From the NCBI GenBank assembly GCA_047967505.1, contig CM106538.1: 64,000 bases of DNA, one strand, 5' to 3'. A program made the translations under genes and the position numbers. The DNA is from Dipteris shenzhenensis. Its lineage: Eukaryota > Polypodiophyta > Polypodiopsida > Gleicheniales. Positions 10,201 to 19,781 of the stretch are shown here, one piece after another; position 1 is the first letter of the stretch; each line of letters opens with the position of its first letter. Under the pieces are notes generated by a model that saw only the letters and a program-made list of their open reading frames with translations, did no database searches and was not told the origin of the DNA.

Positions 10201-10989
10201 CGAGTACCTTAGTTCCTTCTCCAGCAGTTCCGACAGCCAGTTTTTCTTCTTCTGGGATGCAGATAGTCAAGCAATCTTCCAAACTAGTAAAGGTATGGAA
10301 GCGGGTTAAAGATGTTTCAGCGCCACATTGTTCTCATGTTAATCCCTTTGTTGTTAAAGAAGGTTGGGATCAGTTTATTATTGAGCATACTCAGCATACT
10401 CTTTTCCAGGATATGGAGTGATGTTGAAGAGGGGCTTAAACAGGATGATGCATGTGGTACATCTTAGGCTGATGCACAGGGCAAAGCTGTTATGATGTGT
10501 CATGATTTATCAGCTGCACCTCCTATGTCAGAGTGTGTAGATGTTACTCAAGTCCCTATGCCTGGGAAGATGGTGCCAAAGTCTCTTTCTGTTCACGATG
10601 CAGATGTTCCTTTTTCATCGGATTCTTTTCATCCTTGCTTGAGACAGGTTTTTGACCCTTGGTTCAAAAATTCAGGTTGCTTACGAGACGAGGCCTCGAC
10701 ATGTCCGTGACCCGGAACCCGTGACCCGACAGCTCAGACAGAGGGTCGACACACAGATCACACTTGGAGACATCCCCTCCTTGTTTAGAGTTGGAGCCCG
10801 ACCGACGGGGGTCACAGTAGCCCTGGTTAGACGTAGAGCTACGACCAAGAGACGTGCCAGGACCGCACCTCTGAGTGGCCGACAGCACTCTATTGCCGAC
10901 TTCATGCCTCCACTGCCTCATCCATCCTGATATCTTGCTGTTGCTGGGGATGATGATGATATTGATGATGATGCTGAGATTGATATATA
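10201..10989 (+). pseudogene. Probable LINE ORF1 C-terminal tail
   Basis: A reading of low-complexity Ser/Pro sequence, then VWKRVKDVSAPHCSH and a basic stretch (about 10650-10930: VTRQLRQRV, VRRRATTKRRAR), ending in an acidic Asp run near 10950-10985. A basic/acidic C-terminal tail is common in LINE ORF1, and the H/I ORF1 also ends acidic. Assignment to ORF1 is inferred from position and composition. Confidence 0.45.
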
Positions 10990-11334
10990 GTCGACCACCG
11001 ACATCACTATGTTGTACTTAGGACTTAGTACTGCCATTCTGCATTTTTGGCATTTTGCATTTTGTATTGGTATGGACGCTCGTTTAGTAGCTCCACTACC
11101 ACAGCTCGTTGTATCAGGATTTTCACAGTCTCATAGACCCATCGGTCTTCCAAAGACTTTAATAAACTTTCTTTCTTTCTTTCTTTCTTCGATTATTTGC
11201 AAACTCAATGCATAGATTAGGATGTATATTTGTCCTACATGGACATTTTTGCTTGATGTACTATTTTAGCTTACCGGATTTTTTTTGGATAGCTATCTTG
11301 TAATATAAAGCACTCAAAGTTTTCACTAAAAAAA
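10990..11334 (+). other. Unassigned spacer then K-type LINE 3' end
   Basis: 10990-11165 shows no recognisable coding sequence. A short (CTTT)n run follows (about 11168-11190). From about 11190 the sequence matches the end of LINE-K: the last ORF2 codons (MDIFA), a 3'UTR hairpin, TAATATAAA and TTTCACT-A7. Confidence 0.6.
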
Positions 11335-11380
11335 GTGTGTAGGTGTAGTTGTGTGCTGTGTGTGTGTGTGTGTGTGTGTG
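11335..11380. repeat. (GT)n tract
   Basis: GT-rich with GGTGTAG interruptions, then a pure run of about 26 bp. It lies between the A7 tail of B/C and the first base of the mini-element. Confidence 0.95.
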
Positions 11381-11626
11381 ATAGAGACAGGAGAGGACCT
11401 GCCATGCCGCCAACACCTGTGGGCCCCTCGTTTAGGGCTTTCAACTCCCTTTCTTGGTTCCTACGTCAACCCATGTGCCCCCACGCTACAGCTGCTCTAT
11501 TTCTCCTGCCAAAAAACAATCTCGAAGTCCTGCTGCAGGTCCCGTTTGATGTACTATTTCAGCTTACTGGATTTTTTTTGGATAGCTATCTTGTAATATA
11601 AAGCACTCATGGTTTTCACAAAAAAA
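11381..11626 (+). mobile_element. 246-bp mini-LINE: 5' end fused to 3' end
   Basis: Bases 11381-11545 match the 5' end of LINE-K (42386-42550: ATAGAGACAGGAGAGGACC onward) with few changes. Bases 11546-11626 match the K-type 3' end: hairpin at 11561-11587, TAATATAAA, TTTTCAC-A7. The junction falls at GTCCCGTTT. (GT)n flanks both sides, as for a complete insertion. It has no coding capacity and resembles a SINE-like, internally deleted derivative that would need ORF2 in trans. One copy alone cannot show whether it mobilises as such. Confidence 0.85.
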
Positions 11627-11670
11627 GTGTGTGTAGGTGTAGTTGTGTGCAGTGTGAGTGTGTGTAGGTG
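11627..11670. repeat. GT-rich tract
   Basis: Begins directly after the mini-element's A7 and ends directly before 5'-truncated LINE-D. It carries the same GGTGTAG interruptions as the tract at 11335. Confidence 0.9.
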
Positions 11671-11673
11671 CAT

Positions 11674-12020
11674 CGGAGAGTATTCCGCATTTATTGTGGT
11701 TTTGTTCATATTCCAGAGACCTTCTAGATAGAATCTCCTATTTTTTATCTTTCAGATTTCCAGCACACAGATTCTACAGGTTTTTATGGATGTATGGCAC
11801 ACTATCAGCTTCTTTGTCACAGTATTCTCTCTTTTTCCACTGGATCAGATACTGGGCCTTATGGACCCTCTGGCTGCAGCGCATCCAAGCATATCTGAAT
11901 TCTCCTCTTCAGCATCCTTATGAGTTTTTCCGAGCCTCATTAAGGCAGTCTTTATATGATGCCTTACATGAGGAAGATTTGGATGTTTCTTGTATCCAAC
12001 TTTTCTTTTACTGTTTCTGA
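11674..12020 (+). pseudogene. LINE-D ORF2 C-terminal fragment
   Basis: About 115 residues (ESIPHLLWFCSYSRDLL to DVSCIQLFFYCF) without internal stops. It has only the His-Cys half of the zinc motif because truncation removed the first Cys pair. It lacks 19 bp of discrepancies seen in F near 19330 and 19425, so it represents the ancestral reading of that region better than F. Confidence 0.85.
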
Positions 12021-12027
12021 TGGATAG

Positions 12028-12054
12028 GGCTGTAGCTCTCTTTTGAGCACGGCC
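12028..12054 (+). other. 3'UTR hairpin of LINE-D
   Basis: GGCTGTAGCTC pairs with GAGCACGGCC around a TCTTTT-like loop with one bulged A. LINE-F has the same stem at 19607-19633 with a GC pair changed to GU, so pairing is kept. Likely the RNA element recognised by ORF2 RT. Confidence 0.65.
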
Positions 12055-12112
12055 TGGATGTAAATGAATGTTTTATAATATAAGTATCTTGGTTTTACCC
12101 AAAAAAAAAAAA

Positions 12113-12175
12113 GTGTGTAGGTGTAGTTGTGTGCAGTGTGTGTGTGTGTGTAGGATCATGTGTGTGTGTGTGTGT
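12113..12175. repeat. GT-rich tract
   Basis: Two (GT)n runs separated by AGGATCA, directly after the A12 tail of LINE-D and before the truncated start of LINE-E. Confidence 0.92.
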
Positions 12176-14492
12176 AAGGTGGATTGGAGGCCTATTACTT
12201 TGATGCCTGTAGTTTACAAACTCATTGCCAAAATGATTGTGTATAGGCTTCATGGGACTCTGAATGCAGGCCTTCATCCTCATCAGTATGGGTTTGTGCC
12301 GCAAAGACAAATCCATGACAATATCTCCAATGCATTGACTGCAATTGAATATGCTAAGTACTCGAATCAAGATGTGCTCATATTGCAGGTAGATATCACT
12401 AAGGCATTTGACACTGTACAATGGGATTTTATCTCTCAAACTATGACAAAGTTGGGCTTTGGTCCCAAGATAGCAAATGCAATTTATTGGCTTTATTCTG
12501 GCTCTACTTCCCAGTGCATTCTCGGAAGTCATCTATCTCGGTCATGGACATTGGGTAGATCAGTCAGACAGGGCTGCCCCCTTAGTGCTCTTTTCTATGC
12601 CATTGCGACTCATCCCCTCCTGATGTATCTTGATCATCTTACAAGCACAGGACAAATGACTGGTCTTAAAATCCCTGGGGCTGCATCTTTTTTGGCACAT
12701 GCATATGCTGATGATTCCTTCTTTATGCCACAAAACTCTCCTCGGGAAGTCCGCATGCTTATGACCACATTATCATTGTATGGATTAGCAGCGGGATTGC
12801 ATATCAACTTTGACAAATCCAAATTGCTTCCCCTGAAACAATGTGACTGGCATTCTATTCTCTGGCCTGGTCAGATAGTGCATTCCAAAGATGTAGTCAG
12901 GCATTTGGGATATCCTATAGGATGGCATATCATCAGGAAGCAGCAGCTAAAATGGATCTTCCAAAGACTTCAACATCAATTGGAATATCGGAAAATTTCT
13001 ACTTGGCCACTTCATGTCAGGCTCAGAATAGTACAGTCTATTGTAATGTCTTATGTTCAGTTCTTCTTGCCTTTACTACATTGGTCCTCTAGAGATATCT
13101 CAGCCTTTATGTCTCAAGCTATGGAGCTGTTATGGAAGACAAAAACTGCTGTAAAAGCATTGAGACTGCTGAAGATGGAAATGGTGTGCTCCCCTAGGAT
13201 GCATGAAGGACTTAATGTTCTAAATATCAGATATCATGTACTTGCAAGGAAGGCGACTATGCTCCATACCTTTTTCCGTCAAAAACAGCCATGGACTTGT
13301 ATGATAGCATCCATGTGTGTCAACATGGGGACAAATGCTTATGGCCATTGGACTACTGATCATTGGGAGGTTGTCATTGGGAGATTTGTAGGGAAGATTC
13401 CTGGATGCCCTTTCTCTACTGCTCTGATACTGGACTTGAAACAAGTGCTTTCTAAAGTCAAATGGGCTCCTGATAATCATTCGGGGACAAACTCAATGAG
13501 GAAAGAAAGTATTCATTGGAGTGCCATCTTTGACATTCCACTTGCTTTACAGGAACCGGTTCGGGCATATAATCTCATGAATTCGGGAATTAGATACATC
13601 AATGACGTGGTAGATGATCATGGCCATGTCTTATCTTTTCCTCAGGCCACTGCCTCTTATGCATTGGGAATGCATCACAGATTGATATGGAAGAAAATTG
13701 CTGATCGCATCCTTTTCTACCTATTCCCCCTGTGGCTGACACAGATAGGCTTATGGATTGGCAATTGTACCCCTCTGCTACATGCTCTCATCCTATTCCT
13801 CTGTCTGTTTTGACCTCCATCAAAGTCTACAAGCTTCTTCAGCCTGCCCCTTGGATTCATCAATATGCTAATACTCTGTGGCATATCAGGCAGCCCCTTT
13901 CATGGTGGCGGAAGAATCTCCGACTATTATGAAGGTGTAAAATGTCTTTGAAACAAAGACTTTTTCTTTGGAGATGCATGACCGGCACATTGTCAGTGGG
14001 AATCACACTTGCCAAACGTCACATTGCATCACCCACCTGCTTACGGTGTCACGCTCCTTCAGAGACTGTCCCTCATTTGCTTTGGCATTGCCCGTCTACT
14101 CGAAACCTCCTTCGGAAAATTTCTTATCATCTTCACCTCCATTTCCCGAGTCACATATTTGGGAAACATTTTTGGTTATTTGGCAGATTTAGGAGACCTT
14201 TATCTCAATACTCACTCTTTTTCTCATGGGTGAGATATTGGGCTCTTTGGACAATCTGGGACGAGCATAATTTGGCATACTTGGGGCGTCAGTTTCAAAA
14301 GTCATATGAATCTTTTAGAGCCTCATTGCGGCTTATATGATGCCTGCCATGAGGGTGATATACAAGCATCTTGCATTGAGCTTTTCTTTTTATGCTTCTG
14401 ATCTGTGGGATACTCTCCATCTTGGAGACTTTCCCTTTTGTAAAGTTATGACAATATAAATACAATGCACTGGATTTTACCAAAAAAAAAAA
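12176..14492 (+). mobile_element. LINE-E, 5'-truncated at the RT domain
   Basis: Begins at the RT motif DWRPITLMP immediately after (GT)n and runs through ORF2 to a distinctive 3'UTR: hairpin 14407-14435, ACAATATAAA, TTTTACC and A11 at 14482-14492. GT follows directly. It is a separate subfamily from D/F by its 3'UTR and protein sequence. Confidence 0.92.
12179..14401 (+). pseudogene. LINE-E ORF2 (RT and C-terminal zinc motif)
   Basis: Open for about 510 residues: RT motifs DWRPITLMPVVYKLIAKM, HPHQYGFVP, QVDITKAFDTVQWDF, SVRQGCPLSA and the catalytic AYADDSFF (near 12700), then the thumb and C-terminal region. A frame change near 13712 leads into ADTDRLMDWQL. A TGA at about 13930-13932 (W expected) follows, then MSLKQRLFLWRC and the zinc motif CLRCHAPSETVPHLLWHC with all four ligands. 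A final small deletion near 14330 shifts the last 20-odd residues. The endonuclease is absent because of 5' truncation. Confidence 0.9.
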
Positions 14493-14513
14493 GTGTGTGT
14501 GTAAGGTGTGTGT

Positions 14514-14554
<41 letters not shown>

Positions 14555-14610
14555 TTACCAGTGTGTAGTGTGTGTGTGTGTGTGTGTGGTGTGCTCTGTG
14601 TGTGTGTGTG
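14493..14610. repeat. Long GT-rich tract
   Basis: About 118 bp of GT repeats with TAAGG, GTTACCA and CTC interruptions, the longest in the window. It lies between the A11 tail of LINE-E and the 5'UTR of LINE-F. The interruptions may be remains of tiny insertions. Confidence 0.95.
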
Positions 14611-15079
14611 GAGCGTGAGCGTGGTGTGGTGCGACGGACGTTGTGCACGTACGGTGAGCGTGTGTGTGAGAGAAGGTGTGCGACGGACGTACGGTGAGCA
14701 TCGTTCATCGTCGTCCATCAGATTTTGGCGCCCGTCGCTTCGTCCGTACCATCCTTCGGCCGTTTGTTGCTTACCTTTCCATCGCTGCTCTGTTTGACCC
14801 TGCTCGTCATTTCTTACCTGCAGTCTTCCTTCCCAAAGCCCTTACACTCCGTTCGTATTTTTCCCTTTGTTTATTCCGTACAGCCCTTCAACTCTTCCGT
14901 ACAGACTATCCTTTGTCCCGTACAGCCCGTCGGTGATCCCGTACACTTTCTCAGTCCTTTCCTGTATTTCCCCAATCTGACCGTACAGTGCTTCATCTTA
15001 GCGTCCGTACAGCCTGTGAGCCTTTCTTCGTCCCTGTCCGAATCTCCTTGTTTGATATCTGTTAAATCCCTTAGCCTCC
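14611..15079 (+). promoter_or_regulatory. LINE-F 5'UTR, GTAC-rich
   Basis: Lies between the GT tract and the ORF1 ATG. It contains many CGTAC/GTACGG words (from about 14658 to 15010), a feature repeated in G, H, I and the inverted block. It presumably carries the internal promoter needed by a LINE. SBP-box recognition of GTAC is inferred. Confidence 0.55.
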
Positions 15080-15439
15080 ATGGCAGAAGCAAATAAGTAC
15101 TATGTCAAGAGAGCCCTCTCTCCTGAACCCAAAAGACAATCAAGGGAAGCCTCTTCTCCCATAGCTCCTTCTTCTGAAGATGCTTCTTATGTGTTTGATA
15201 TGCTGAATGATGATTTTCAACAAAGCAGAAGGGAATGGATTCAACCTGCTCCGGAACTCACTTACAAAATGAAGCTGCCATCTCTTGTGCAACCTTTGAA
15301 GAAGCTCTCTCAAACTGCAGTTATCATCTTTTTCCCAGGCAAAATTCCCTCTGCTAATGATGTGGGACAATGGGTGAATTCTCTCCTAGGTGGATGCTTT
15401 GTAGAAGGAGTCTATTTTGCCTCCCGAGGATTTTATGAG
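15080..15439 (+). pseudogene. LINE-F ORF1, N-terminal 120 residues
   Basis: Starts MAEANKYYVKRALSP and runs through SYVFDMLNDDFQQSRREW and VIIFFPGKIPSANDVGQW to GVYFASRGFYE, homologous to G, H and I ORF1. It breaks at FYE where foreign GTAC-rich sequence begins, so the DUF4283-like C-terminal half and the zinc knuckle are lost. The open frame ends 10 codons later at 15469. Confidence 0.88.
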
Positions 15440-16108
15440 CCTGCACCGTACAACCGTACGGTCAGCTAGCCTGCACCGTACAGGCCGTACGGTCAGCGTA
15501 GCTCTGCATCAACCTACGCTATCTGCACGCGACGACTAGCCCCCCCCCTCCTGCGCAGTCCTTGACTAGGCCTTCACATTCCATTTGGCCTCGCTAGCCC
15601 TTTTTCCTTTCCTGCGTAGTCCTTGCCAGCCAAGCCTCGCTCCTGCCAATCTTTTCCTGCGCAGTCCAGACCTGGGAAAATGCTACGCGCTTCACCATCG
15701 ATAGCCTGCAGCCCCTCCTTGCTTCGCCATTTTTGCCCTGCCAAATCAGCACCAGTTGCAACTATTCGCGCGATGAAGACAGCCTGTTGATAGCCCGGAC
15801 CAAACAAGCCTCGTTCTCTCCTTGCAAAACACTGCAACATGGACCTCCGGACAACGATTTGCAGCCTTCTTCTACGCAATAACTTGGCAGATTAAAGTAT
15901 TGCCAGGTGGAGTCTTTCCAATTTGCTTTTAAAGGATTCTCTTTAACAAATTACAGCAAATGAAAGAATCCACATTAAAGCATGGAAACCCCTGGTAATT
16001 CACCCGGCCTTTCAAGGACACCTCAGGCATCATCTACTACACAATATCGTGTTTAAATTGCACAGCCAGCCCATTTTGGAGCCTTTGCATCTTGGGTCTT
16101 CTATGTCA
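15440..16108. other. Foreign segment replacing ORF1 C-terminus and ORF2 N-terminus
   Basis: Not LINE-like and without credible coding frames. It begins with two copies of an approximately 30-bp unit (about 15440-15500, each GCCTGCACCGTACA plus CCGTACGGTCAGC), then C-rich sequence (15540-15860), then AT-richer sequence to 16108, where the LINE endonuclease resumes. The GTAC words suggest its start derives from a LINE 5'UTR. The rest is unidentified. Confidence 0.5.
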
Positions 16109-19100
16109 CTTTGTATGCCTCTCAAAATTCAGCTTCCAGAGCTCAAATGTGGAACTCCATAAAGCAATATCCTTGGTCCTCTAATGCTCTACTTTGTGGG
16201 GATTTCAACAATTCTCCTCACTGGAAGGACAATACCACGCATAATTCACATATGCTGCCCTCTAAAATCCAGCAATGGGAACACATGACATCATCACTTC
16301 GATTTGCAGATTTATGGACAGCAACTCATCCTTCAGTGATGGGATTTACATATCATCATAATGCTTTCACAGATTATTGGGCCAGGCTTGATAGATTTTA
16401 TCTCATTCATGCTCAGCAATATGATGAGTATACATGTCAGATGTGGACTGATTATTCACAACAATTATCTGATCACACTCCACTTTGGCTCACCCTTTCT
16501 TTTGGTATGCCTCTGGATGACTTGCAGCTCTCCTCAGTCAGAAATTTACAGGTTAATCAATTCTATCTTTCTCATGAAAAATTTCAGCATATGATCAGAC
16601 TGGCTTGCAGGCCATTGCTATCCCATGCTCAGGAGGATCTGGAATTTGCTTGGATCTCTTTCATAAATCGTATTCAAAATGTCATCAAGGAATATGGAAG
16701 ATGGTACTTGGCAGAAACTAGACAGCATATCTAGTGGGCAAAATCATACAAGCAGTATCTTGTACAGATTAGTCATCAAAGATCTCTATCTGATTCTGAA
16801 CAGCATTTATTATCTTGTGCCTCCTCTATAATTGATGCCAATGACAAACGCAAGCTGTCTAAATGGCAGATTAGGGCCAGAGTTAAACCCATGCTAGATA
16901 AGGGTTGTTCCTCTAAATCTTTTTTCCGGAACTTACATGCACATAGGCAAAGCCAATCTATCATGAGGGTAAGGAAATCAGATGGTCTCTGGACCCAATC
17001 TCTCTCTCAGCTTGAAAAACAATGTCTGGATCACTTTCAGCTCCTTTATTCTCAGCCTTCTTCTTCTGCACCTCAGGTTGCATTGGCTCGTAACAGATTT
17101 ACTGAGCTTGTTTCTCCCATTGTCTCCTCGCAAAAACCTTAATGCTGGAAATGTCTTTTTCAGATGATGAACTGGAGGAAGCCCTTAAGCATTTGGGTAA
17201 ACATAAATCCCCTGGCTGGGATGGTCTGACGGTTGAATTTTTCGAAGCCTTTTGGCCAGAAATGAAGGGTCCAGTTCCGCAGTTTATTAATGCAGCATGG
17301 CAGCACCAACATCTTCCCTCAGCTTGGAAGCATGGTCTGGTGAGGCTTGTGCCCAAAAAGATTCTTTGTGAGACTATGGATGACTGGAGACCAATTACTT
17401 TGATGCCGGTGATATACAAACTGATTGCCAAAATGTTAGTACATCGGATAAAGGATATCCTTCATGATGGACTTCATCCCAGGCAATATGGTTTTGTTCC
17501 AAGACGGCATATACATGACAATATCACTAACACTCTTATTGCAATGGAATATGCTAAATATTCAGATCAAGATGTGTTGGTCATGCAGGTGGATGTGGCA
17601 AAGGCGTTTGATACAGTACAGTGGGATTATGTCTCTCAAATCATGCAAAAACTTGGTTTTGGGCCAAAGCTATCTAATGTCATATATTGGCTTTATTCAA
17701 ATTCTACTACACAATGCTTTATAGGGAAACATTTGTCTGAGTCTTGGACTCTCGAACGTTCGGTTCGACAAGGATGTCCTCTCAGTGCCTTGCTTTATGC
17801 CATCGCTTCACATCCATTGCTTCTTTATATGGGTCACATGGTTGATACTGGACAGCTAGAGGGGCTTCAGATTTCTGGTTCACGACCCTTCATAGTGCAG
17901 GCCTATGCAGATGATTCATTCTTCATGCTAAAGAACAGCCCATTGGAGATTCGCCTATTGATGGATACCCTTTCAGATTTTGGGTTGGCATCTGGTCTTA
18001 AAATTAATTTTCAGAAATCAAAACTCATGCCTCTCAAGCTTTGTGATTGGCATGCTATTCTGTGGCCAGGCCAGATTATTCAACCGGAAAATATAGTTAG
18101 ACATTTGGGTTATCCTATTGGCTGGAAAATCAGTAATAAGCAACAAATGTTATGGGTGTTCAACAAAATTCAGGACAAATTACAATATTGGAAGATTTCC
18201 ACATGGCCTCTGCATGTACGGCTTCAAATTGTCCAGTCTATTGTTCTAGCTTATGTCCACTTCTACCTTCCTCTATTACATTGGTCATCTCGAGATCTCT
18301 CATCCTTTATGTCTCAAGCCATGGAGATTTTTTGGAAAACCAAGCTTCATAAAAAAGCTTTACGGTTGCTCAAAATGGACTTGCTTTGCTCACCCAGAAT
18401 GCATGGTGGTTTGAATATAATAAACATCAAATATCATGTGTTGGCAAGAAAGATCACTATGCTCAAAACATTCTTTCAACAAGAGCAGCCTTGGTCTATT
18501 ATGCTAGCAATTTTGTGTGGTCAGATGCGCACACAAGCTTATGGACATTGGATAGTAGATCCATCGGAAGTAGTACTTGGAAAATTTCAAGGTAAAATCC
18601 CTGCTTGTCCATTTTCCAATTCCTTGATTCAGGATTGGAAGCAAGTACTCTCTCACATCAAATGGTCTCCTCATCCTGCTTCTCTAGCTTCATCACTCAG
18701 ATTGGAGAGTATTCATTGGAGTGCTGTGTTTTCCTCTCCCCTTGCTGTTCAACAACCCATCAGAGCTTACAATCTTATGAAAATGGGTATTCGGTTCATT
18801 GATGATGTTGTAGATATGCAAGGAAATCTTCTCCTTTTTCCAGCAGCATGTAGACAATACAACCTGGCAATGCATCATAGACCTATTTGGAAAGATATTG
18901 CTGATCTCCTACTTCCTCTGGTTCCGATTCCGACATTGAATGGCAGTGACAGGCTTCAAGATTGGCACCTTCAGTCTTCAAGTTCAAGCATTTCTTCTAA
19001 GCCTTTGCAGTCATTGACATCTATACAGGCTTATAGATTAATTTTACCTCCTCCTTGGATTGCCCATCATGCTAATTCTTTATGGCATCTGAACAAATCA

Positions 19101-19599
19101 TCAGCCTGGTGGAAAGGAAGATTGCAAATGATATGGAAGTTGAAAATGCCATTGAAGCAAAGACTATTCTTATGGAGATGTATTGTTGGTATTCTCCCAG
19201 TGGGAGTGAAATTGGCTAAACGACGAATAGCTTCACCTCTCTGTCCAAGATGTCACCTTGCATCGGAGAGTATTCCGCATTTATTGTGGTTTTGCTCATA
19301 TTCCAGAGACCTTCTAGATAGAATCTCTTTTTTTTTTATCTCTCAGATTTCCAGCACACAGATTCTACAGGTTTTTCTGGATGTATGGCAAACTATCAGC
19401 TTCTTTGTCACAATATTCTCTCTTCTTCCACTGGGCCTTATGGACCCTCTGGCTGCAGCGCATTCAAGCATACCTGAATTCTCCTCTTCAGCATCCTTAT
19501 GAGTTTTTCAGAGCCTCATTAAGGCAGTCTTTATATGATGCCTTACATGAGGAAGATTTGGATGTTTCTTGTATTCAACTTTTCTTTTACTGCTTTTGA
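16109..19599 (+). pseudogene. LINE-F ORF2 (partial endonuclease, RT, zinc motif)
   Basis: Resumes mid-endonuclease at YASQNSASRAQMW, with CGDFNNSP (catalytic Asp-Asn) and SDHTPLWL (catalytic Asp-His). A TAG at 16732-16734 and a frame change near 17140 precede a 786-residue frame from 17142: SPGWDGLTVEFF, DWRPITLMPVIYKLIAKM, QVDVAKAFDTVQWDY, SVRQGCPLSALLYAIA, catalytic AYADDSFF near 17905, then the C-terminal zinc motif CPRCHLASESIPHLLWFC. Another shift occurs in a T-run near 19330. The endonuclease N-terminal motifs are missing. The RT portion is the best conserved in this subfamily. Confidence 0.92.
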
Positions 19600-19687
19600 T
19601 GGATAGGGCTGTAGCTCCATTTTGAGCATGGCCTGGATGTAAATGAATGTTTTATAATATAAGTATCTTGGTTTTACAAAAAAAAAA

Positions 19688-19722
19688 GTGTGTGTGTGTG
19701 TGTGTGTGTGTGGTGTAGTAGC
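19688..19722. repeat. (GT)n tract plus GGTGTAGTAGC
   Basis: Follows the A10 tail of LINE-F. Its last 17 bp (19706-19722, GTGTGTGGTGTAGTAGC) recur exactly at 19765-19781, forming a target-site duplication around the micro-insert. Confidence 0.92.
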
Positions 19723-19764
19723 AAATTTTGCTGATAATATAATCATGGATTTACCAAAAAAAAA
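19723..19764 (+). mobile_element. 42-bp LINE 3'-end micro-insertion with 17-bp TSD
   Basis: Consists only of a LINE 3' terminus: half of a hairpin (TTTTGCT pairs with AGCAAA overlapping the TSD), GATAATATAATC, GGATTTACC and A9 (19756-19764). The exact direct repeat GTGTGTGGTGTAGTAGC at 19706-19722 and 19765-19781 marks it as a retrotransposition event, extremely 5'-truncated. The few bases shared between TSD and hairpin leave the 5' boundary uncertain by about 3 bp. Confidence 0.85.
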
Positions 19765-19781
19765 GTGTGTGGTGTAGTAGC

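Larger units (their letters stand above)
8594..11334 (+). mobile_element. Mosaic LINE (B/C) built from ORF1 and ORF2 pieces
   Basis: Starts at an internal ORF2 position right after the GT tract and ends with an A7 tail at 11328-11334 followed by GT. The order is scrambled: ORF2 C-terminus (8594-9023), ORF1 knuckle region (9024-9383), ORF2 C-terminal half (9384-about 10200), ORF1 C-terminal tail (about 10200-10989), unassigned sequence (10990-11190), and the ORF2 end plus 3'UTR of the K subfamily (11190-11334). No poly-A or GT occurs at the internal joints, so this is one chimeric unit and not nested insertions of tailed copies. Confidence 0.7.
11671..12112 (+). mobile_element. LINE-D, 5'-truncated 442-bp copy
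   Basis: Starts inside ORF2 at the zinc-motif region (ESIPHLLWFC) and continues in one open frame to the ORF2 stop at 12020. It then has the F-type 3'UTR: hairpin 12028-12054, ATAATATAAG, TTTTACCC and A12 at 12101-12112. 5' truncation is typical of incomplete target-primed reverse transcription. F-subfamily membership is clear from near-identity with 19262-19687. Confidence 0.92.
14611..19687 (+). mobile_element. LINE-F, nearly full length with a central replacement
   Basis: Has a 5'UTR (14611-15079), the ORF1 N-terminal part, a 670-bp foreign segment (15440-16108), ORF2 from mid-endonuclease onward, a 3'UTR hairpin (19607-19633), ATAATATAAG, TTTTAC and A10 at 19678-19687, then GT. The 5' end directly follows GT repeats and starts with a purine-rich GGAGCGTGAGCG, like the other long copies. 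Confidence 0.9.

Noticed and set aside
12068-12178. N-terminal 37 residues of the 581-residue frame in LINE-E
   Set aside because: They translate the LINE-D tail and the GT tract. Real homology begins at DWRPITLMP at 12182.
14493-14720. Open frames rich in Cys-Val or Thr-His across GT tracts (also near 8565, 11335, 12113, 25559 and 31258)
   Set aside because: They are translations of the (GT)n microsatellite and its flanks, open only because the repeat lacks stops.
17142-19502. LINE-F 786-residue frame as an intact functional RT gene
   Set aside because: It starts at an internal Met after a frameshift, lacks most of the endonuclease and shifts again near 19330.
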